Shown: positions 19,366 to 31,526, counted from the stretch's first letter. The stretch: DNA of 64,000 nucleotides from Neonectria sp. B-13 (GCA_002682825.1 NOKP01000015.1:868001-932000); one strand, 5' to 3'. Program-made: numbers and translations. The notes: generated by a model from the letters alone, not told the origin.

Positions 19366-22237
19366 ATGGCCGCTCCAATTCCCCCACCAGGCGGCGCAGC
19401 GCCTGGTGGTTATACAGGCCAAACTGCGCCCGCTCCAGCCGCATCTCACGCAACGACAACCACCACAGGACAAACGGGCACGACTGGTGGAGCCATGTCG
19501 AATCAGAACTTGAATCAAATAGTAAGTTGATTTTCTTTCTCGTCTGTTTGCATAATGTCAGTTTTGCTCTTCATCCTGGCCACGGGATGAAAGTCACAAT
19601 GGGATACCATACGAAACGTGGCTCATCACTTGTCAATCAAATGCGAGTCAGATTTCGTCTGTGAATCATTGTCTTCTTTCCGAAGGACCAAGCTGCCTTA
19701 GGCTCTTGTCATGCTTTTAAACACTTCGACTTGCTATGTTGAGCCTTCATCAAACACCGACATGCGCGACACAGCTGTTTGTCCTCTAAGCTAGGAAGCA
19801 ACCATCATGTTGAACCGGAGGGCTCAGGAACGACTCCAGGCAAGCTTTGATGTTGCAGTGCCGTCGTTTGTTGTTGCACTACTAAGCGAAAGCCGCTTCA
19901 CTCCCTGTCTAGGCTGGGTCTCGGCATATGAAGCCTTTTTGTTTTGTTTTGGCTTGGAGCTCCGGATTAAGATCAGCTACAAAGGACGTACGCTAACAAC
20001 TCTCTTTCGTGTAGGTCACCGATTATCTTCTCAAACGAGGGTTTAACCGGACAGAGGAGGTTTTCCGCCAAGAGTCGAAACACCTCGGCCCTGACGGCAA
20101 GCCCATCCAACAACTGGCCAACTTGGGACCAAAGAAGTACCAGAAAGCGTTTGGTCTCCTGCGCGAATGGGTTGGAAACAACCTGGACCTCTACAAGGTA
20201 AGCCCGTTCCGGTTTCCTCTGCTGTTATGTTGCTAATTGTTACAGTTTGAACTCTCAAAACTTCTCTGGCCCATGTTCGTTTACTCGTTCTTGGAACTCA
20301 TCAACCATGGCTACGCAGAGGATGCCAAGGTCTTCCTTCGGGATATAGGTACTCATTTTCAGCCAGTCCACGCAGACGACCTCAAGACCTTCTCAACAAT
20401 CACTCTTCCCCAGCACGTCAACGAGAACGCCACCACGAAGCTCTACAAAGAGAACAAGTATCGCATTCCCCTGAACCAGCATGCCACAGGCGATCTCTTC
20501 AATTTTCTAGAGCGAGAGTCAGAGCAAGGTGGCGCCGTGATTCGTCAGCTGCTAGTAACACACTGCCAAATCGACTCAACCGCTCGAGGACCTATCACTC
20601 CCTTCAGCTTCGAGGCCGTCTATAGGAAGTCGAGGAATATGGAGATTGAAGAGGTTGATACCAACGAAGGCATCCCCGGTGTCAACATTGGCCTGTCCAA
20701 CAAGGATATCCTAGACCCGACCACGGCTCTGAAACTCGGCCCTCTGCCCATGGATCTCGACCTTCGGGAGGATGTGCGGGCCGAGATCGAAGACGAGGAG
20801 CGACGAAAGCCGCCGGCTGCTGGCAAGACTAGCCTGCTGGAAGAGTTCGACCAGAAAATTAAGCGCGAAGACAGCGCCGACGCACCTAACAGAGCAGACC
20901 TCCCGCTGCCTCCTTCGCGGCCTCGGGATATTATGCTGGAGATGCAGAAACTACGGGAGAATCGAGATCGATTCAAGATTGAGGGCCAGACTGGAGGCGT
21001 GGGACTCCCCATCAGCGCATGCATGTTTACCTTTCATAATAGCCTTGGAAGGTGAGCTTAATATCCTCATTCGGATATTGACAAACGGGTGCTAACAACA
21101 GACAGCATTGCATGCATGGATTTCTCCAACGACGGTCAGATGGTTGCGGCTGGCACCACTGAATCATATATCCGGGTGTGGTCCCTGGACGGCAAAGCCC
21201 TTCCCACGATGAATGCACACGAGAAGGATGCCAAGTTTAACAGTCGCAAGTTGATTGGGCACTCCGCACCAGTATATGATGTGTCGTTCTCAGACGCCGT
21301 GTCTGGTCCTCCCCAGAAGCTGTTTGGCGAGGAAGGCAAGTCCAACCCGGCGATTGATACAAAGCCCAAGCTTCTCCTCTCGTCTTCCGCCGACGGCCAA
21401 ATTCGTCTATGGTCTCTCGAGTCTTGGAGTTGCCTCTGCCTCTACAAGTCCCATGACGGCGCCGTCTTCAGATCGGTCTGGGGCCCTCATGGGCACTACT
21501 TTATCAGTGGCGGTTACGACAAGGCCGTCAGGGTCTGGATGCAGGATCATGCCTCGCCGCAGCGACTGCTTGTCGGCCACGACACGTCCATTTCGGCGCT
21601 GGCGTGGCACCCTAATGGCATGTATGTCTTTTCCGCCTCCGACGAAACAGACAAGTCGATCCGAATGTGGTCTGTGGTGTCCGGTTCTTGCGTGCGAGTC
21701 TTTACCGGCCATAATGACTACATCAGCGCTCTGGAGTGTGCACCCAACGGAAAAGTCCTAGCGAGTGCCGACTGTGCGGGCAATATTTTCTTCTGGGATC
21801 TCGTCAAAGGCACCAGAATCAAGCGATCCCGCGGCCATGGAAAAGGTGGCATTTGGTCCCTCAGCTTCAGCGTTGAGTCCACCGTGCTCGCGTCGGGTGG
21901 TCAGGATGGCACTGTGCGATTATGGGATGTTGAGCTACCCGCCGATCCCCAGAAGGCGACTCAACAGCAGGCTGGGCTCGATGCGGCTATGGCTGGAACT
22001 GACGGGCCCGCTGCTGGCAACACATCGGGTGAAGCATCACGAGCCACGGGCGCTACGGCAGGGCAAACGGGAGCTACTGGGACGAGCAGTGGGACGCACA
22101 AGAAAAAGAACAAGGAGGTGATGATCACACCCGACCAGATCAGCGCGTTCCCAACCAAGAAGACACCAGTGATGAAGGTCAAGTTTACACGGATGAATTT
22201 GGTGATAGTTGGTGGCTGCTACGACCCCGAGCGTTAG
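19366..22237 (+). CDS. TAF5: TFIID subunit Taf5 (LisH, NTD2 and WD40 domains)
   Basis: Four exons, join(19366..19521, 20015..20197, 20246..21051, 21106..22237), give 758 residues. After a low-complexity Gly/Pro/Thr start, LisH begins at about residue 52 ([19 protein letters not shown]). The NTD2 helical domain (about 110-245) includes [21 protein letters not shown]40 repeats run from about 382 to 690, with [38 protein letters not shown] and VRLWDVE. Intron 1 is 493 nt, about eight times longer than the rest. For intron 3 I used the second AG (21104-21105), which gives the family sequence [14 protein letters not shown]; the nearer AG breaks the frame. Taf5 scaffolds TFIID lobes; many fungi also use it in SAGA. 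Confidence 0.93.
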
Positions 22238-23048
22238 GAAGCCGGTTCAAGCAGCAAAACCGAGCCGGGAAAGGAAAAGAAAAGCTTCACACAAGAACCA
22301 CTCAGCTAGATTGGGCGCGTGGATAAGGTGTGAATAGGCAGGCCAGACATATGCCCTTGTCCGACACTCTGTCTGCAACCAACAAGCCAGCAGAGTAAGG
22401 CCAATATTAGATGCGATTATTGGAGTTGCAGGGTGAAAGGAATGGCTCAACACGCTAGGATCCAAATGATTTTAGGAGACGGGGGATAGCTCATGAGCTG
22501 CCTTGCTTATGTTATTGATTGATAGCTGGGTTTCTAGTTTTCCGGGCGATGCATACCAAGGTAGTGTACGTTACGATAACGCAAAAAATGGGAGAGATCT
22601 TTGAAGTAATGTCGGTATTTGGTTGATTCGTCAATTGGTCTTGGCTGCTCAGTTGTGGTGGTGTTGCGATGTCATGCTCAGCTCAAGTGCTGGGGGAGCT
22701 ACGGTATGAATACAGTGGTAATGCACCTATGGATGGTGGGGCATCGGGTGAATTCCAGCGAGCATTGACGTCCATCTCCACTGCTATGGTCAGTGCTTTA
22801 GTGGGTGGTTCTGCCTGTACGTCGCACTCAGGTGGCTATTCGGCGGCGGGGCCAGCACATTCCCGTCCCAAGCTTCCCACGCCAGGCCGCCACTTCGGAG
22901 GTGGTCTATCGCATCACCACGTCTCACCACCTTCATCTCTCACCTCGCAATAATCCCAACTGTACCACCTCGCTCGTCGCCCACGAGCGGAGCAGCCTCA
23001 ATCATCCCCTCTTTTCTCCCCCTCAGTTCTTCCTCCCCCTCAACAGCC
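22238..23048. other. Intergenic between TAF5 and VPS5
   Basis: 3' region of TAF5 and promoter of VPS5. Pyrimidine-rich just before 23049. No other gene seen. Confidence 0.4.
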
Positions 23049-23336
23049 ATGGACGTCGAAGAGTCGCCTTGGGCCGACTCGTCCCAGAAGCCCCCGGCCG
23101 ACGGCTCGCCCGCTGCGCCATCAAAGGCGTCCTCCGCAGCTCCCGCCGCCGCCTCTTCGTCCACCCCTCGGCCCTCGCGCGGCCCCCGTCGTCTCGTCGC
23201 CCAACCTACTCGCCTCGAAGCTGTCGATGACCCCCTCGGCCCCCTCGGCGCCGCCTCCGACGACAATGTCCCCGCCCAGGATGCTCCCCCGGTGCCTCCG
23301 CAGAAGGAGCAGATGGTGATCCGCACCACCATGCCC

Positions 23337-23374
<38 letters not shown>

Positions 23375-24876
23375 GCAGCCTCGACGACCTGCGGACCCTC
23401 ATCGCATCGACGACGATGAGGCCGATGGGCCCCGAGGACCGCGCCCGCCTCCTCCCGTCGAGGCCGCCGCACCCAGCAGCATCAGGAGCAGCACCCAGCC
23501 CAGCGTCAGTGTCGAGCAGGCCGCCAAGCCGAGCTTCCAGATCAGTGTCGGAGACCCGCACAAGGTTGGCGATCTGACTAGTTCCCACATTGTCTACTCT
23601 GTGCGAACCAAGGTGAGTTCATCTCGGGAACTTCTAGGGGTGCTGCCGCCCATTAACACAGCTGACCACCACCCGTAGACCACCTCCAAGGGTTACAAGC
23701 AGCCCGAGTTCGAAGTCAAGCGCCGATACCGTGACTTCCTTTGGCTTTACAACACCCTCCACGGCAACAACCCCGGCATTGTCGTGCCGCCTCCCCCCGA
23801 CAAGCAGGCCGTTGGCCGCTTCGACAGCAACTTTGTCGAGAGTCGCCGAGCTGCCCTGGAGAAGATGCTCAACAAGACTGCGGTACACGCGACCCTGCAG
23901 CACGACCCTGATCTCAAGTTGTTCCTCGAGAGCGAGTCGTTCAACGTCGACGTGAAGCAAAAGGAGCGGAGAGACCCGATTCCCAGCGAGAGCAAGGGCA
24001 TGTTTGGATCCTTGGGTATCAGCGTCGGTGGCGGGAGCAAGTTTGTGGAACAGGACGACTGGTTCCACGATCGCAAGGTCTACCTTGATGCGCTCGAGAA
24101 CCAGCTCAAGTCCTTGCTAAAGGCTATGGAGACCATGGTCGGCCAGCGCAAGATGATGGCTGAGGCGGCTGGCGACTTTTCGGCGTCGCTACACGCCCTG
24201 TCCACGGTCGAGCTCTCTCCCTCTCTATCGGGCCCTCTCGACGCCCTCTCTGAGCTCCAGCTTACCATCCGAGATGTCTACGATCGCCAGGCCCAGCAGG
24301 ATGTCCTGACTTTTGGCATCATCATTGAGGAGTACATCCGTCTTATCGGCTCAGTCAAGCAGGCATTCGGACAGCGCCAGAAGGCCTTTTACTCGTGGCA
24401 CTCCGCAGAGTCGGAGCTTCAAAAGAAAAAGTCGACGCAGGACAAGCTGCTCCGACAGGGCAAGAGCCAGCAGGATCGCCTGAACCAGATGGGCGCCGAG
24501 GTTGGCGAGTCAGAGCGCAAGGTGCACCAGGCTAGACTCCTGTTTGAGGATATGGGTCGGTTGATGCGTAGCGAACTGGACCGTTTCGAGCGAGAGAAGG
24601 TGGAGGATTTCAAGAGCGGTGTTGAGACATTCTTGGAGGGCGCGGTCGAGGCGCAGAAGGAGGTGAGTGGACTTAAACTAATATACGAACAGGCGAGAAT
24701 ATGCTGACAATCCACGGCAGCTTATCGAGAAGTGGGAGACGTTCCTGATGCAGCTCGATGCGGAGGACGACGAGGCCGTCTTTTACCGACCGGCCGTGCA
24801 TCAACAGCAGTCGAGGCCCGCAGGCGATACTGCGATTGACCGAGCTCGGGCAAGGATACACGAGGACTCGGACTAA
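23049..24876 (+). CDS. VPS5: Retromer sorting nexin Vps5 (PX-BAR)
   Basis: Three exons, join(23049..23612, 23679..24662, 24721..24876), give 567 residues; the introns are 66 and 58 nt and phase 0. The N-terminal 160 residues are Pro/Ala/Gln-rich and disordered. The PX domain (about 165-290) has FEVKRRYRDFLWLYNTL, in which R204 of RRYRDF is the usual phosphoinositide-binding Arg, and IVVPPPPDK. Intron 1 interrupts it. The BAR domain (about 330-555) is helical, ending in LIEKWETFLMQLD. Vps5 with Vps17 forms the membrane-deforming part of retromer, returning cargo from endosome to Golgi on PI3P membranes. The final exon is separated by an intron that is open in the coding frame for 14 codons, so a prematurely stopped reading without splicing is possible but unlikely. 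Confidence 0.92.
23337..23378 (+). repeat. CAG/CAA repeat coding for 14 glutamines in VPS5
   Basis: Fourteen consecutive CAG or CAA codons, with the run interrupted by CAA at three points. It lies in the disordered N-terminus before the PX domain. Confidence 0.95.
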
Positions 24877-25233
24877 GGGGGAGACACCTTTTGATTTATT
24901 TCACGATGACCCATTTCAGAGCGTAAATTGGGGATTCTTCACAGCGGAAAATGACGGAGGTTTCCAAATCGATGGGGAATTGTTTGACTGTTGAATTCCG
25001 AGTCCGGAGACGCGTGTCTTTTTATATCATACAAGCCTCGAGGCCTCGCGCTGTTGTACATATTGAACCACACCCATCCACCCATACCCCGGCCTCTTCA
25101 AATCTTGCCAGTACAAGTAGTATTCTAGACACAGTACATGGTACATGCTTCCCTTCTGTTGACTTGGTGTGTTTTGATGACAGTCCCGGTGGTGTATTCA
25201 TGGCCTCGATGCAACATCCATAGAGCGGTCGTT
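24877..25233. other. Convergent 3' intergenic region
   Basis: 357 bp between the VPS5 stop and the bL31m stop on the other strand; no gene seen. Confidence 0.45.
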
Positions 25234-25728
25234 TTACTTTCTCTTCTTTACCTGCTTCTTGGGGCCTGTATCCTTCATAGACGTGGTTTCCTGTGCAGGC
25301 GCATATCCGGTAATGAGATCCGCATAGCCATCATCCGCCGCAGCATCATCACCGCCCTCCTCAGTCGAGGTTCCAGCGTCGTAGGCGCGGCCGTAACGTT
25401 CACGGAAAGCGGCGAGCTTACCAGCCTCATCGAGCTCGACGTTCTTGAGCGACTTCTCGCTGGGCTGCCACAGCAACGTGTTGCGAGTGTCCTTGGAGGC
25501 ACGGTAGATGGGCTGGGGCGAGGTGGTGCGCATGGTGTAGGCGGAGCCGTCGGACAGGGTGATGAGCTGGGTGAAGGTGTAGGGGCGGCGCGGGCGAGCG
25601 ATGAAGGTGGCGTGGCGGACCTGCGTTCGGGAGAGGCTGAGGATGGGCGATGAGGTCGTCGAGGAGAGGAGGAGAGTGGTTGTCCGCGTGGGCGTGAGGG
25701 CCACGGGCATGGCGCGGAGGTTTGCCAT
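25234..25728 (-). CDS. MRPL36: Mitochondrial large-subunit ribosomal protein bL31m
   Basis: A single exon of 164 residues starting at ATG 25728. The Arg/Thr/Ser-rich N-terminus (about 1-40) is a typical mitochondrial presequence. The conserved core RPYTFTQLITLSDGSAYTMR then TSPQPIYRASKDTRNTLLWQ and KLAAFRERYGRAYD identifies bL31m (yeast Mrpl36). The tail is acidic and then Lys-rich (KKQVKKRK), as in other filamentous fungi. The gene symbol is by yeast homology. It is divergent from the flavin-reductase-like gene, sharing a 580-bp promoter region. Confidence 0.87.
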   Translation of the reverse strand: MANLRAMPVALTPTRTTTLLLSSTTSSPILSLSRTQVRHATFIARPRRPYTFTQLITLSDGSAYTMRTTSPQPIYRASKDTRNTLLWQPSEKSLKNVELDEAGKLAAFRERYGRAYDAGTSTEEGGDDAAADDGYADLITGYAPAQETTSMKDTGPKKQVKKRK

Positions 25729-26308
25729 GGCTTCTGAGGATGGGGCCGGCGGCGGCGGGAGACTCTGTGTCGAGCCTTGTGAAGGTAGAGGCGTCGACGA
25801 GAGGAATTGGGCCCACTGGCGGTGGTGGCGGCGGGTTATTGTCGTTGGCGATATGAGGGTCGATGGTTTTCAACGTTCGGAACGGACGCCGGGTAAAATT
25901 TGGGGCGGCTCCAGCTGGGTTTCCGGGAGTGGATGCTCGCCATTCGGGGCTCGTGAAGGGACCGGGGTTCTTATCGATAAGAACAGAACCTCCCGTCATT
26001 TCCACCGCAAGAAAGCGAGGCTTGAATGAACGACGCTTCCAGCCAGTCCTGCGTTGTACAAAGATTTATTTCGCAAACAAGACGACGGACGATACGATAG
26101 AATTTTCGGTAAAAACAATGCTCCCTGGAAAGCTATGAAGGGTCCTCAGGCGTTGCGCAATGGGGTTGGGTGTTGGTGGGAGACGGGGCTACGAGGGGCC
26201 GGGATGGGAGGGTCGAGGAGGGCATTGAGCTCGACAAGGGCAGTGCAGAGCATTCTTCGTGAGGAGATGAGGCCAAGGAAGTGTGAGGGATGTGGAAGGA
26301 TTCGTGGA
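25729..26308. promoter_or_regulatory. Divergent promoter region of bL31m and the flavin-reductase-like gene
   Basis: 580 bp. Frames on both strands stay open here, including one continuous with the flavin-reductase gene's first exon (ATG at 26136 or 26210), so the downstream gene may start earlier than annotated. Confidence 0.4.
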
Positions 26309-27068
26309 ATGGCTGCTAGACCATCACACCTATCGCCTCTCCAACGACGAGCTGTCGCCGCGCAACACCAACATCGTGAGCATCGTCATGTTTCTCAAGC
26401 AAGCCGCCGAGCAAATACTAACAACTCACCGTCCAGAACCCTCTTCACGAAGTATACAGACGTCTTCTGCTCCAAGCTCATGGCACATCTCACCTGCGAA
26501 GCCACCGACTACACATCCGACCACCTTGGCTCCCCTCCCCGAGCAGCTCCGCTCCGTCATGCGGCTGCTACCACACTCAGTCGTCGTTTGCACCTCCCAA
26601 CAACCCAGTTCCGAAGGCGGCCTCCGCGCCATGACGATGTCGTCGTTCACATCGCTGACGCTCTCCCCAACGCCGCTCGTCACATTCAACGTCGCGACGC
26701 CGAGCCGCACCCTCGATGCCATCCGCGCAAGCGGCGCCTTCACGGTGCACATCCTAGCCGGCGATGCCGCGGGCGCAGCGGTCGCGGCGCACTTCACGCG
26801 GGGGAACATGGGGGGCAACGTGCTGGAGGGCCTAGAGGCCGTGGCATGCGACGAGGAGGGTGTGTTGCGGGGTGAAGGCGTGCTGTTCGCGCTGCGGTGC
26901 CGGGTGCTGGGCGACGCGGCCGAGGGCGGGCTGGTGCGGGTACGGGATCATGTCATCGTGGTCGGCGAGGTCGTGGCGATGGTGCCGGTGACGGGGGAGA
27001 AGGGGTTTGGGCTTGTGTACGCGGATCGGCGGTATCGGCAGGTTGGGGTGGTGTTGGAGAACGAGTGA
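26309..27068 (+). CDS. Flavin-reductase-like FMN-binding protein, probably mitochondrial
   Basis: Two exons, join(26309..26375, 26437..27068), give 232 residues. The 61-nt intron is textbook: GTGAGC donor, ATACTAAC branch point, GTCCAG acceptor, phase 1. The start MAARPSHLSPLQRRAVAAQ forms an Arg/Ala-rich presequence-like N-terminus; in-frame ATGs at 26136, 26210 and 26266 would lengthen it. The domain (about 65-232) has LRSVMRLLPHSVVVCTSQ, a Ser/Thr-rich FMN-loop region MTMSSFTSLTLSPTPLVTFN, and VHILAGDAAGAAVAAHFTRG, the pattern of the flavin reductase-like split-barrel family. It may use FMN with NAD(P)H; the electron acceptor is unknown. Codons at the 3' end are very GC-rich. Confidence 0.85.
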
Positions 27069-28860
27069 GGGGAGGTGGGATTATGTATAGAGTGTATAAC
27101 TAACTACTAGTAGACGGGGATAGACTTCAAAGATGGGGGGCCCATTGTGGCAGAATTAAATAAGGTGCTGGGGGTCCAGTTACGATATTGTAGTGTGTAC
27201 TGATCGCGCCGGGCCGTGATGTGAATTTTATAGTGTTTGGAGGGTTGGATCAAACCTACTTGCCTGGGCCTACCTACCTACAATGTGGAAGCCTTTGACA
27301 GAACCTAGACGGAAAAATGGTGGTGCTTATCGACAAACAAGAAGATAATATGTCGAGGGAAGCTGAGCGGTAAGGTATGCAAGCCTCCTGAAGAGCCGAA
27401 TGCGCATTGCTTGAGTCTTTCGGTTTCCGCGCACAAAGCAATACCGGGGCTCTGTGCAACACAGTTGTTTCAAACTTGGGTAAGGTTGGGGCCAGCCGCA
27501 TTGTGAGCGTCCTAGACCATGTTCCATGTTATCACAAACTAGCATGGATTCTACTTGAGAGAATCAATCAAGTCACTGAAAACCACAAGGTTGGTGGTGG
27601 ATTGTAAGTTGAGAGTCTCAGGGTCACAGGCTGGTTGGTGCAGTGGTTAAGGCTACTTCAAAGCGACGAGTGAGGACCCTTGTGGAATCAGGCTGCGAGG
27701 GGGAATGGTGGTACGGGGAAAAGTCTGGGGGCCGACCGCCTCACTTTTGGTCTTTGCTTTTTTCCCGAAGTAGTGTAGGTACTTTGGATGTCACCCAACT
27801 CAGCCTCGCCGTGCTTGGTTGCTCTCCAGTAGGTTGCAGTTTGCATTGGCCGCCTCGCCTGGGTGTTTGGTTGATGCAGACAGTTGCAGGCAGCTTCGTT
27901 GGTAGGGGCATTCCTTGTTCGTGCTGGAAAGGCGCCTTGGTGTTCTGTTTGATTGGGCACCTGGTAGTCTAGATGCTGCATTTGGGCTGGATGGCCTCAA
28001 TGGCTGTGTTGAAATTTCTGTGTCTAACATTGGTGACTGGATGGCTAGAAGCTTCGACAACGTTCAATTTTCTTTTTAGCGAGTGCACGTACGTAGCACA
28101 AGCACCCCTACCGCTTGATGGCGGGGGATAGAGTGGTACCTAGTCGGTACGGGCGGTAGGGGCCCGGCTTTGAGAGAACAAACTAGAAGGATGAGGTGAG
28201 TTGCCCCCCAACCTTTCAGCCTCTCAGGCTTTGGGATGGAGCCACCTGGAAGAGAAGAGAAAAGAGACGACGAGAACCTCGGAGATAGACAATGGTAAAC
28301 CTCAGATATTCGACAAGTACAATCTTGGCCAAGCAAGATACAATGCGTATTCGTACTTGCTATTCAGACTATTATGGCTATTCGTACAGTTGCAATACGA
28401 ATGCAATGCTCTGGATCTCGAAGAGCCTCCATGCACAAACCGCCCCAGCGCTCAACAACCGCTGGACTGCACTGCGACTCGGGCCTGGGCTGATCGCGCG
28501 CACTGACCCCGTAGAAGGCTCTAGCAAGATCTAGCCAATCAGTGGGGCCGCGTGGCGTGCGGCGTTGCGTTTGCATGTGGGCGGCAGTGCGCTGACTGGC
28601 AAACTGGCAGCGCAGCGTTCCACCTGGGGCAAAGCCGGGCAGCGGGCGGCAGGTGGGCAGGCACAGGCAAGGCGTCGCGGTGAAGGGTAGCTGCCTTCCC
28701 TCGCCCCCAGGCAACCGAGTTGCCTGGCTGGGTGGGCGCTTTTTGGCCGTAGAATCCCATGGAAGCCTCACGCCCAGGGGGAAGGAGGGGCCCAGCCGCT
28801 GCCCGCTGCCCGCCAGCTGCCAGCCCTTTTTTTCTACTTCACCACCAGCTCTCGCCGTTT
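27069..28860. other. Intergenic upstream of HSP90
   Basis: About 1.8 kb with no convincing gene. The left part is AT-rich; 28550-28840 is GC-rich with repeated GGCAG-type words and probably contains the HSP90 promoter. I did not find an unambiguous array of three alternating heat-shock elements by eye. Confidence 0.4.
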
Positions 28861-28982
28861 TTCTTCTCTCTCTCTCTTCCAAACATCCTCTCTGCTGCCG
28901 CTTGAGAAATAGACCCTCTTCATACCAGGAGTCAATTCATCTCTTGTTCATTTTCTTTTTCTCTTGTAACGATCACCCAAAG

Positions 28983-29323
28983 GTACGTTCCACGCCGACG
29001 CCGCCCTGCTCCCGCCTTTCCCCCGCCATTCTGCTTCCCCTCCCTGTTTCTATCGCCGGAGATGCATTGTTGGTGCTTCACCACTTGGGCAAGCTTTTGG
29101 ATGCCTTCATCCAAGAGCTGCTGTCAGCTGCACTCGCCTACAGTCAGCTTTCGCAAGGCCTATGCATTTTCTCCGAGAAGCTCCGGTTGCAAGCGAGCTC
29201 TGTCTCCTTCGCCAAGCTTCTACACCCCTCCATGACCTTCCACCATCACCACCACCAGCCTCACCCACTAAATATATATCTTTGAATCAATCCGACCACA
29301 TTTGCTAACTCTCTCCCTCACAG
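28983..29323 (+). promoter_or_regulatory. Intron in the HSP90 5' leader
   Basis: An AAAG|GTACGT donor at 28983 and a TTTGCTAACTCTCTCCCTCACAG acceptor ending at 29323 define a 341-nt intron. It is preceded by a pyrimidine-rich leader and leaves only 27 nt before the ATG at 29351. The branch point CTAAC and polypyrimidine tract are canonical. Confidence 0.7.
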
Positions 29324-29350
29324 TCACGATTCCTTTAGATACCCGACATC

Positions 29351-31526
29351 ATGTCTGAGACTTTCGAGTTCCAGGCTGAGATCTCTCAGCTTCTCTCCCT
29401 CATCATCAACACCGTCTATTCCAACAAGGAGATCTTCCTCCGAGAAATCGTTTCCAATGCCTCCGATGCTCTCGACAAGATCCGATACAAGGCCCTGTCG
29501 GACCCTAGCCAGCTCGACTCTGGCAAGGACCTCCGTATCGACATCATCCCCGACAAGGTCAACAAGACCTTGACCATCCGTGATACCGGTATTGGTATGA
29601 CCAAGGCTGTAAGTTCCCATTCGCGTTCTCAGTCAATTTCATCCCACCAGTTACTGACTCTTTTCTCAGGACCTCGTCAACAACCTTGGTACGATTGCCC
29701 GCTCCGGCACCAAGCAGTTCATGGAGGCCCTCACTGCTGGCGCTGATGTTTCCATGATCGGCCAGTTCGGTGTCGGTTTCTACTCCGCCTATCTCGTCGC
29801 CGACCAGGTCCGCGTCATCTCCAAGCACAACGATGACGAGCAGTACGCCTGGGAGTCTTCCGCTGGTGGCACCTTCAACATTGTCCCCGACACTGAGGGC
29901 GAGCAGATCGGCCGCGGTACCTCCATCATCCTTCACCTCAAGGATGAGCAGACGGACTTCCTTAACGAGAGCAAGATCAAGGAGGTTATCAAGAAGCACT
30001 CCGAGTTCATCTCCTACCCCATCTACCTCCACGTCGAGAAGGAGGTCGAGAAGGAGGTCCCCGATGAGGACGCCGATGTTGAGGAGGTGACCGAGGATGC
30101 TGATGACGATAAGAAGCCTAAGATCGAGGAGGTCGATGACGAGGAGGAGGAGAAGGAGAAGAAGCCCAAGACCAAGAAGATCAAGGAGACCAAGATCGAG
30201 GAGGAGGAGCTCAACAAGCAGAAGCCCATCTGGACTCGCAACCCCCAGGACATCTCCCAGGAGGAGTACGCTTCCTTCTACAAGTCCCTCTCCAACGACT
30301 GGGAGGACCACCTCGGTGTCAAGCACTTCTCCGTCGAGGGTCAGCTTGAGTTCCGCGCCATCCTCTACGTTCCCAAGCGCGCTCCCTTCGATCTCTTTGA
30401 GACCAAGAAGACGAAGAACAACATCAAGCTCTACGTCCGCCGCGTCTTCATCACTGACGATGCCACCGACCTCATCCCCGAGTGGCTCGGCTTCGTCAAG
30501 GGTGTTGTCGACTCTGAGGATCTCCCTCTCAACCTGTCTCGTGAGACTCTTCAGCAGAACAAGATCATGAAGGTCATCAAGAAGAACATCGTCAAGAAGT
30601 CTCTTGAGCTCTTCCAGGAGATCGCCGAGGACAAGGAGCAGTTCGACAAGTTCTACACTGCCTTCTCCAAGAACCTGAAGCTCGGTATCCACGAGGACTC
30701 CCAGAACCGCTCTATTCTGGCCAAGCTTCTCCGCTTCAACTCTACCAAGTCTGGCGACGAGCTCACCTCCCTCTCTGACTACGTCACTCGCATGCCTGAA
30801 CACCAGAACAACATGTACTACATCACCGGCGAGTCCATCAAGGCCGTCTCCAAGTCTCCCTTCCTTGACACCCTCAAGGACAAGGGTTTCGAGGTTCTCT
30901 TCCTTGTCGACCCCATTGATGAGTATGCCATGACTCAGCTCAAGGAGTTCGAGGGCAAGAAGCTTGTCGACATCACCAAGGACTTCGAGCTCGAGGAGAC
31001 CGACGAGGAGAAGGCCGCCCGTGAGGCTGAGGAGAAGGAGTACGAGGGTCTTGCCAAGGCTCTCAAGAACGTTCTCGGCGAGAAGGTCGAGAAGGTTGTC
31101 GTCAGCCACAAGCTCGGCACCTCTCCTTGCGCCATTCGTACTGGCCAGTTCGGTTGGTCTGCCAACATGGAGCGTATCATGAAGGCCCAGGCCCTCCGCG
31201 ACACCTCCATGTCTAGCTACATGTCCTCCAAGAAGACCTTCGAGATCTCGCCCAAGTCTCCCATCGTCCAGGAGCTGAAGAAGAAGATCGAGGCTGATGG
31301 TGAGAACGACCGCACCGTTAAGTCCATCGTCCAGCTCCTGTTCGAGACTTCGCTCCTCGTCTCTGGATTCACCATCGACGAGCCCGCCGGCTTCGCTGAG
31401 CGCATCCACAAGCTTGTCCAGCTTGGCCTCAACATTGAGGAGGACGACTCCGCCCCTACTGAGGCTCCCGTCGCCGATGCCGCCGCCCCCGTTGCCGGCG
31501 ACAGCTCCATGGAGGAGGTCGACTAA
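29351..31526 (+). CDS. HSP90: Cytosolic heat shock protein 90
   Basis: Two coding exons, join(29351..29608, 29670..31526), give 704 residues, the normal length. The intron is 61 nt with GTAAGT. The N-terminal GHKL ATPase has E32 and N36 in [17 protein letters not shown] and D78 in DTGIGM. A charged linker rich in Glu/Lys lies at about 210-265. The middle domain has [13 protein letters not shown] with the catalytic-loop Arg, and the dimerising C-terminal domain ends in MEEVD, which binds TPR cochaperones. It acts as an ATP-driven dimeric chaperone for kinases and transcription factors. Strong C-ending codon bias marks high expression and creates a very long antisense frame. The gene converges on the sterol acyltransferase gene. 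Confidence 0.98.

Noticed and set aside
23121..23588. 155-codon minus frame opposite VPS5 exon 1
   Set aside because: Poly-Leu is the shadow of the CAG repeat; VPS5 is well supported on the plus strand.
25427..26005. 192-codon minus frame overlapping bL31m
   Set aside because: Pro/His-rich shadow frame; the bL31m frame has clear family motifs.
27629..27700. tRNA-like A-box (TGGTGCAGTGGTTAAGGC) near 27634
   Set aside because: No B box with GGTTCGA follows and no acceptor stem can be drawn. At most a decayed tRNA fragment.
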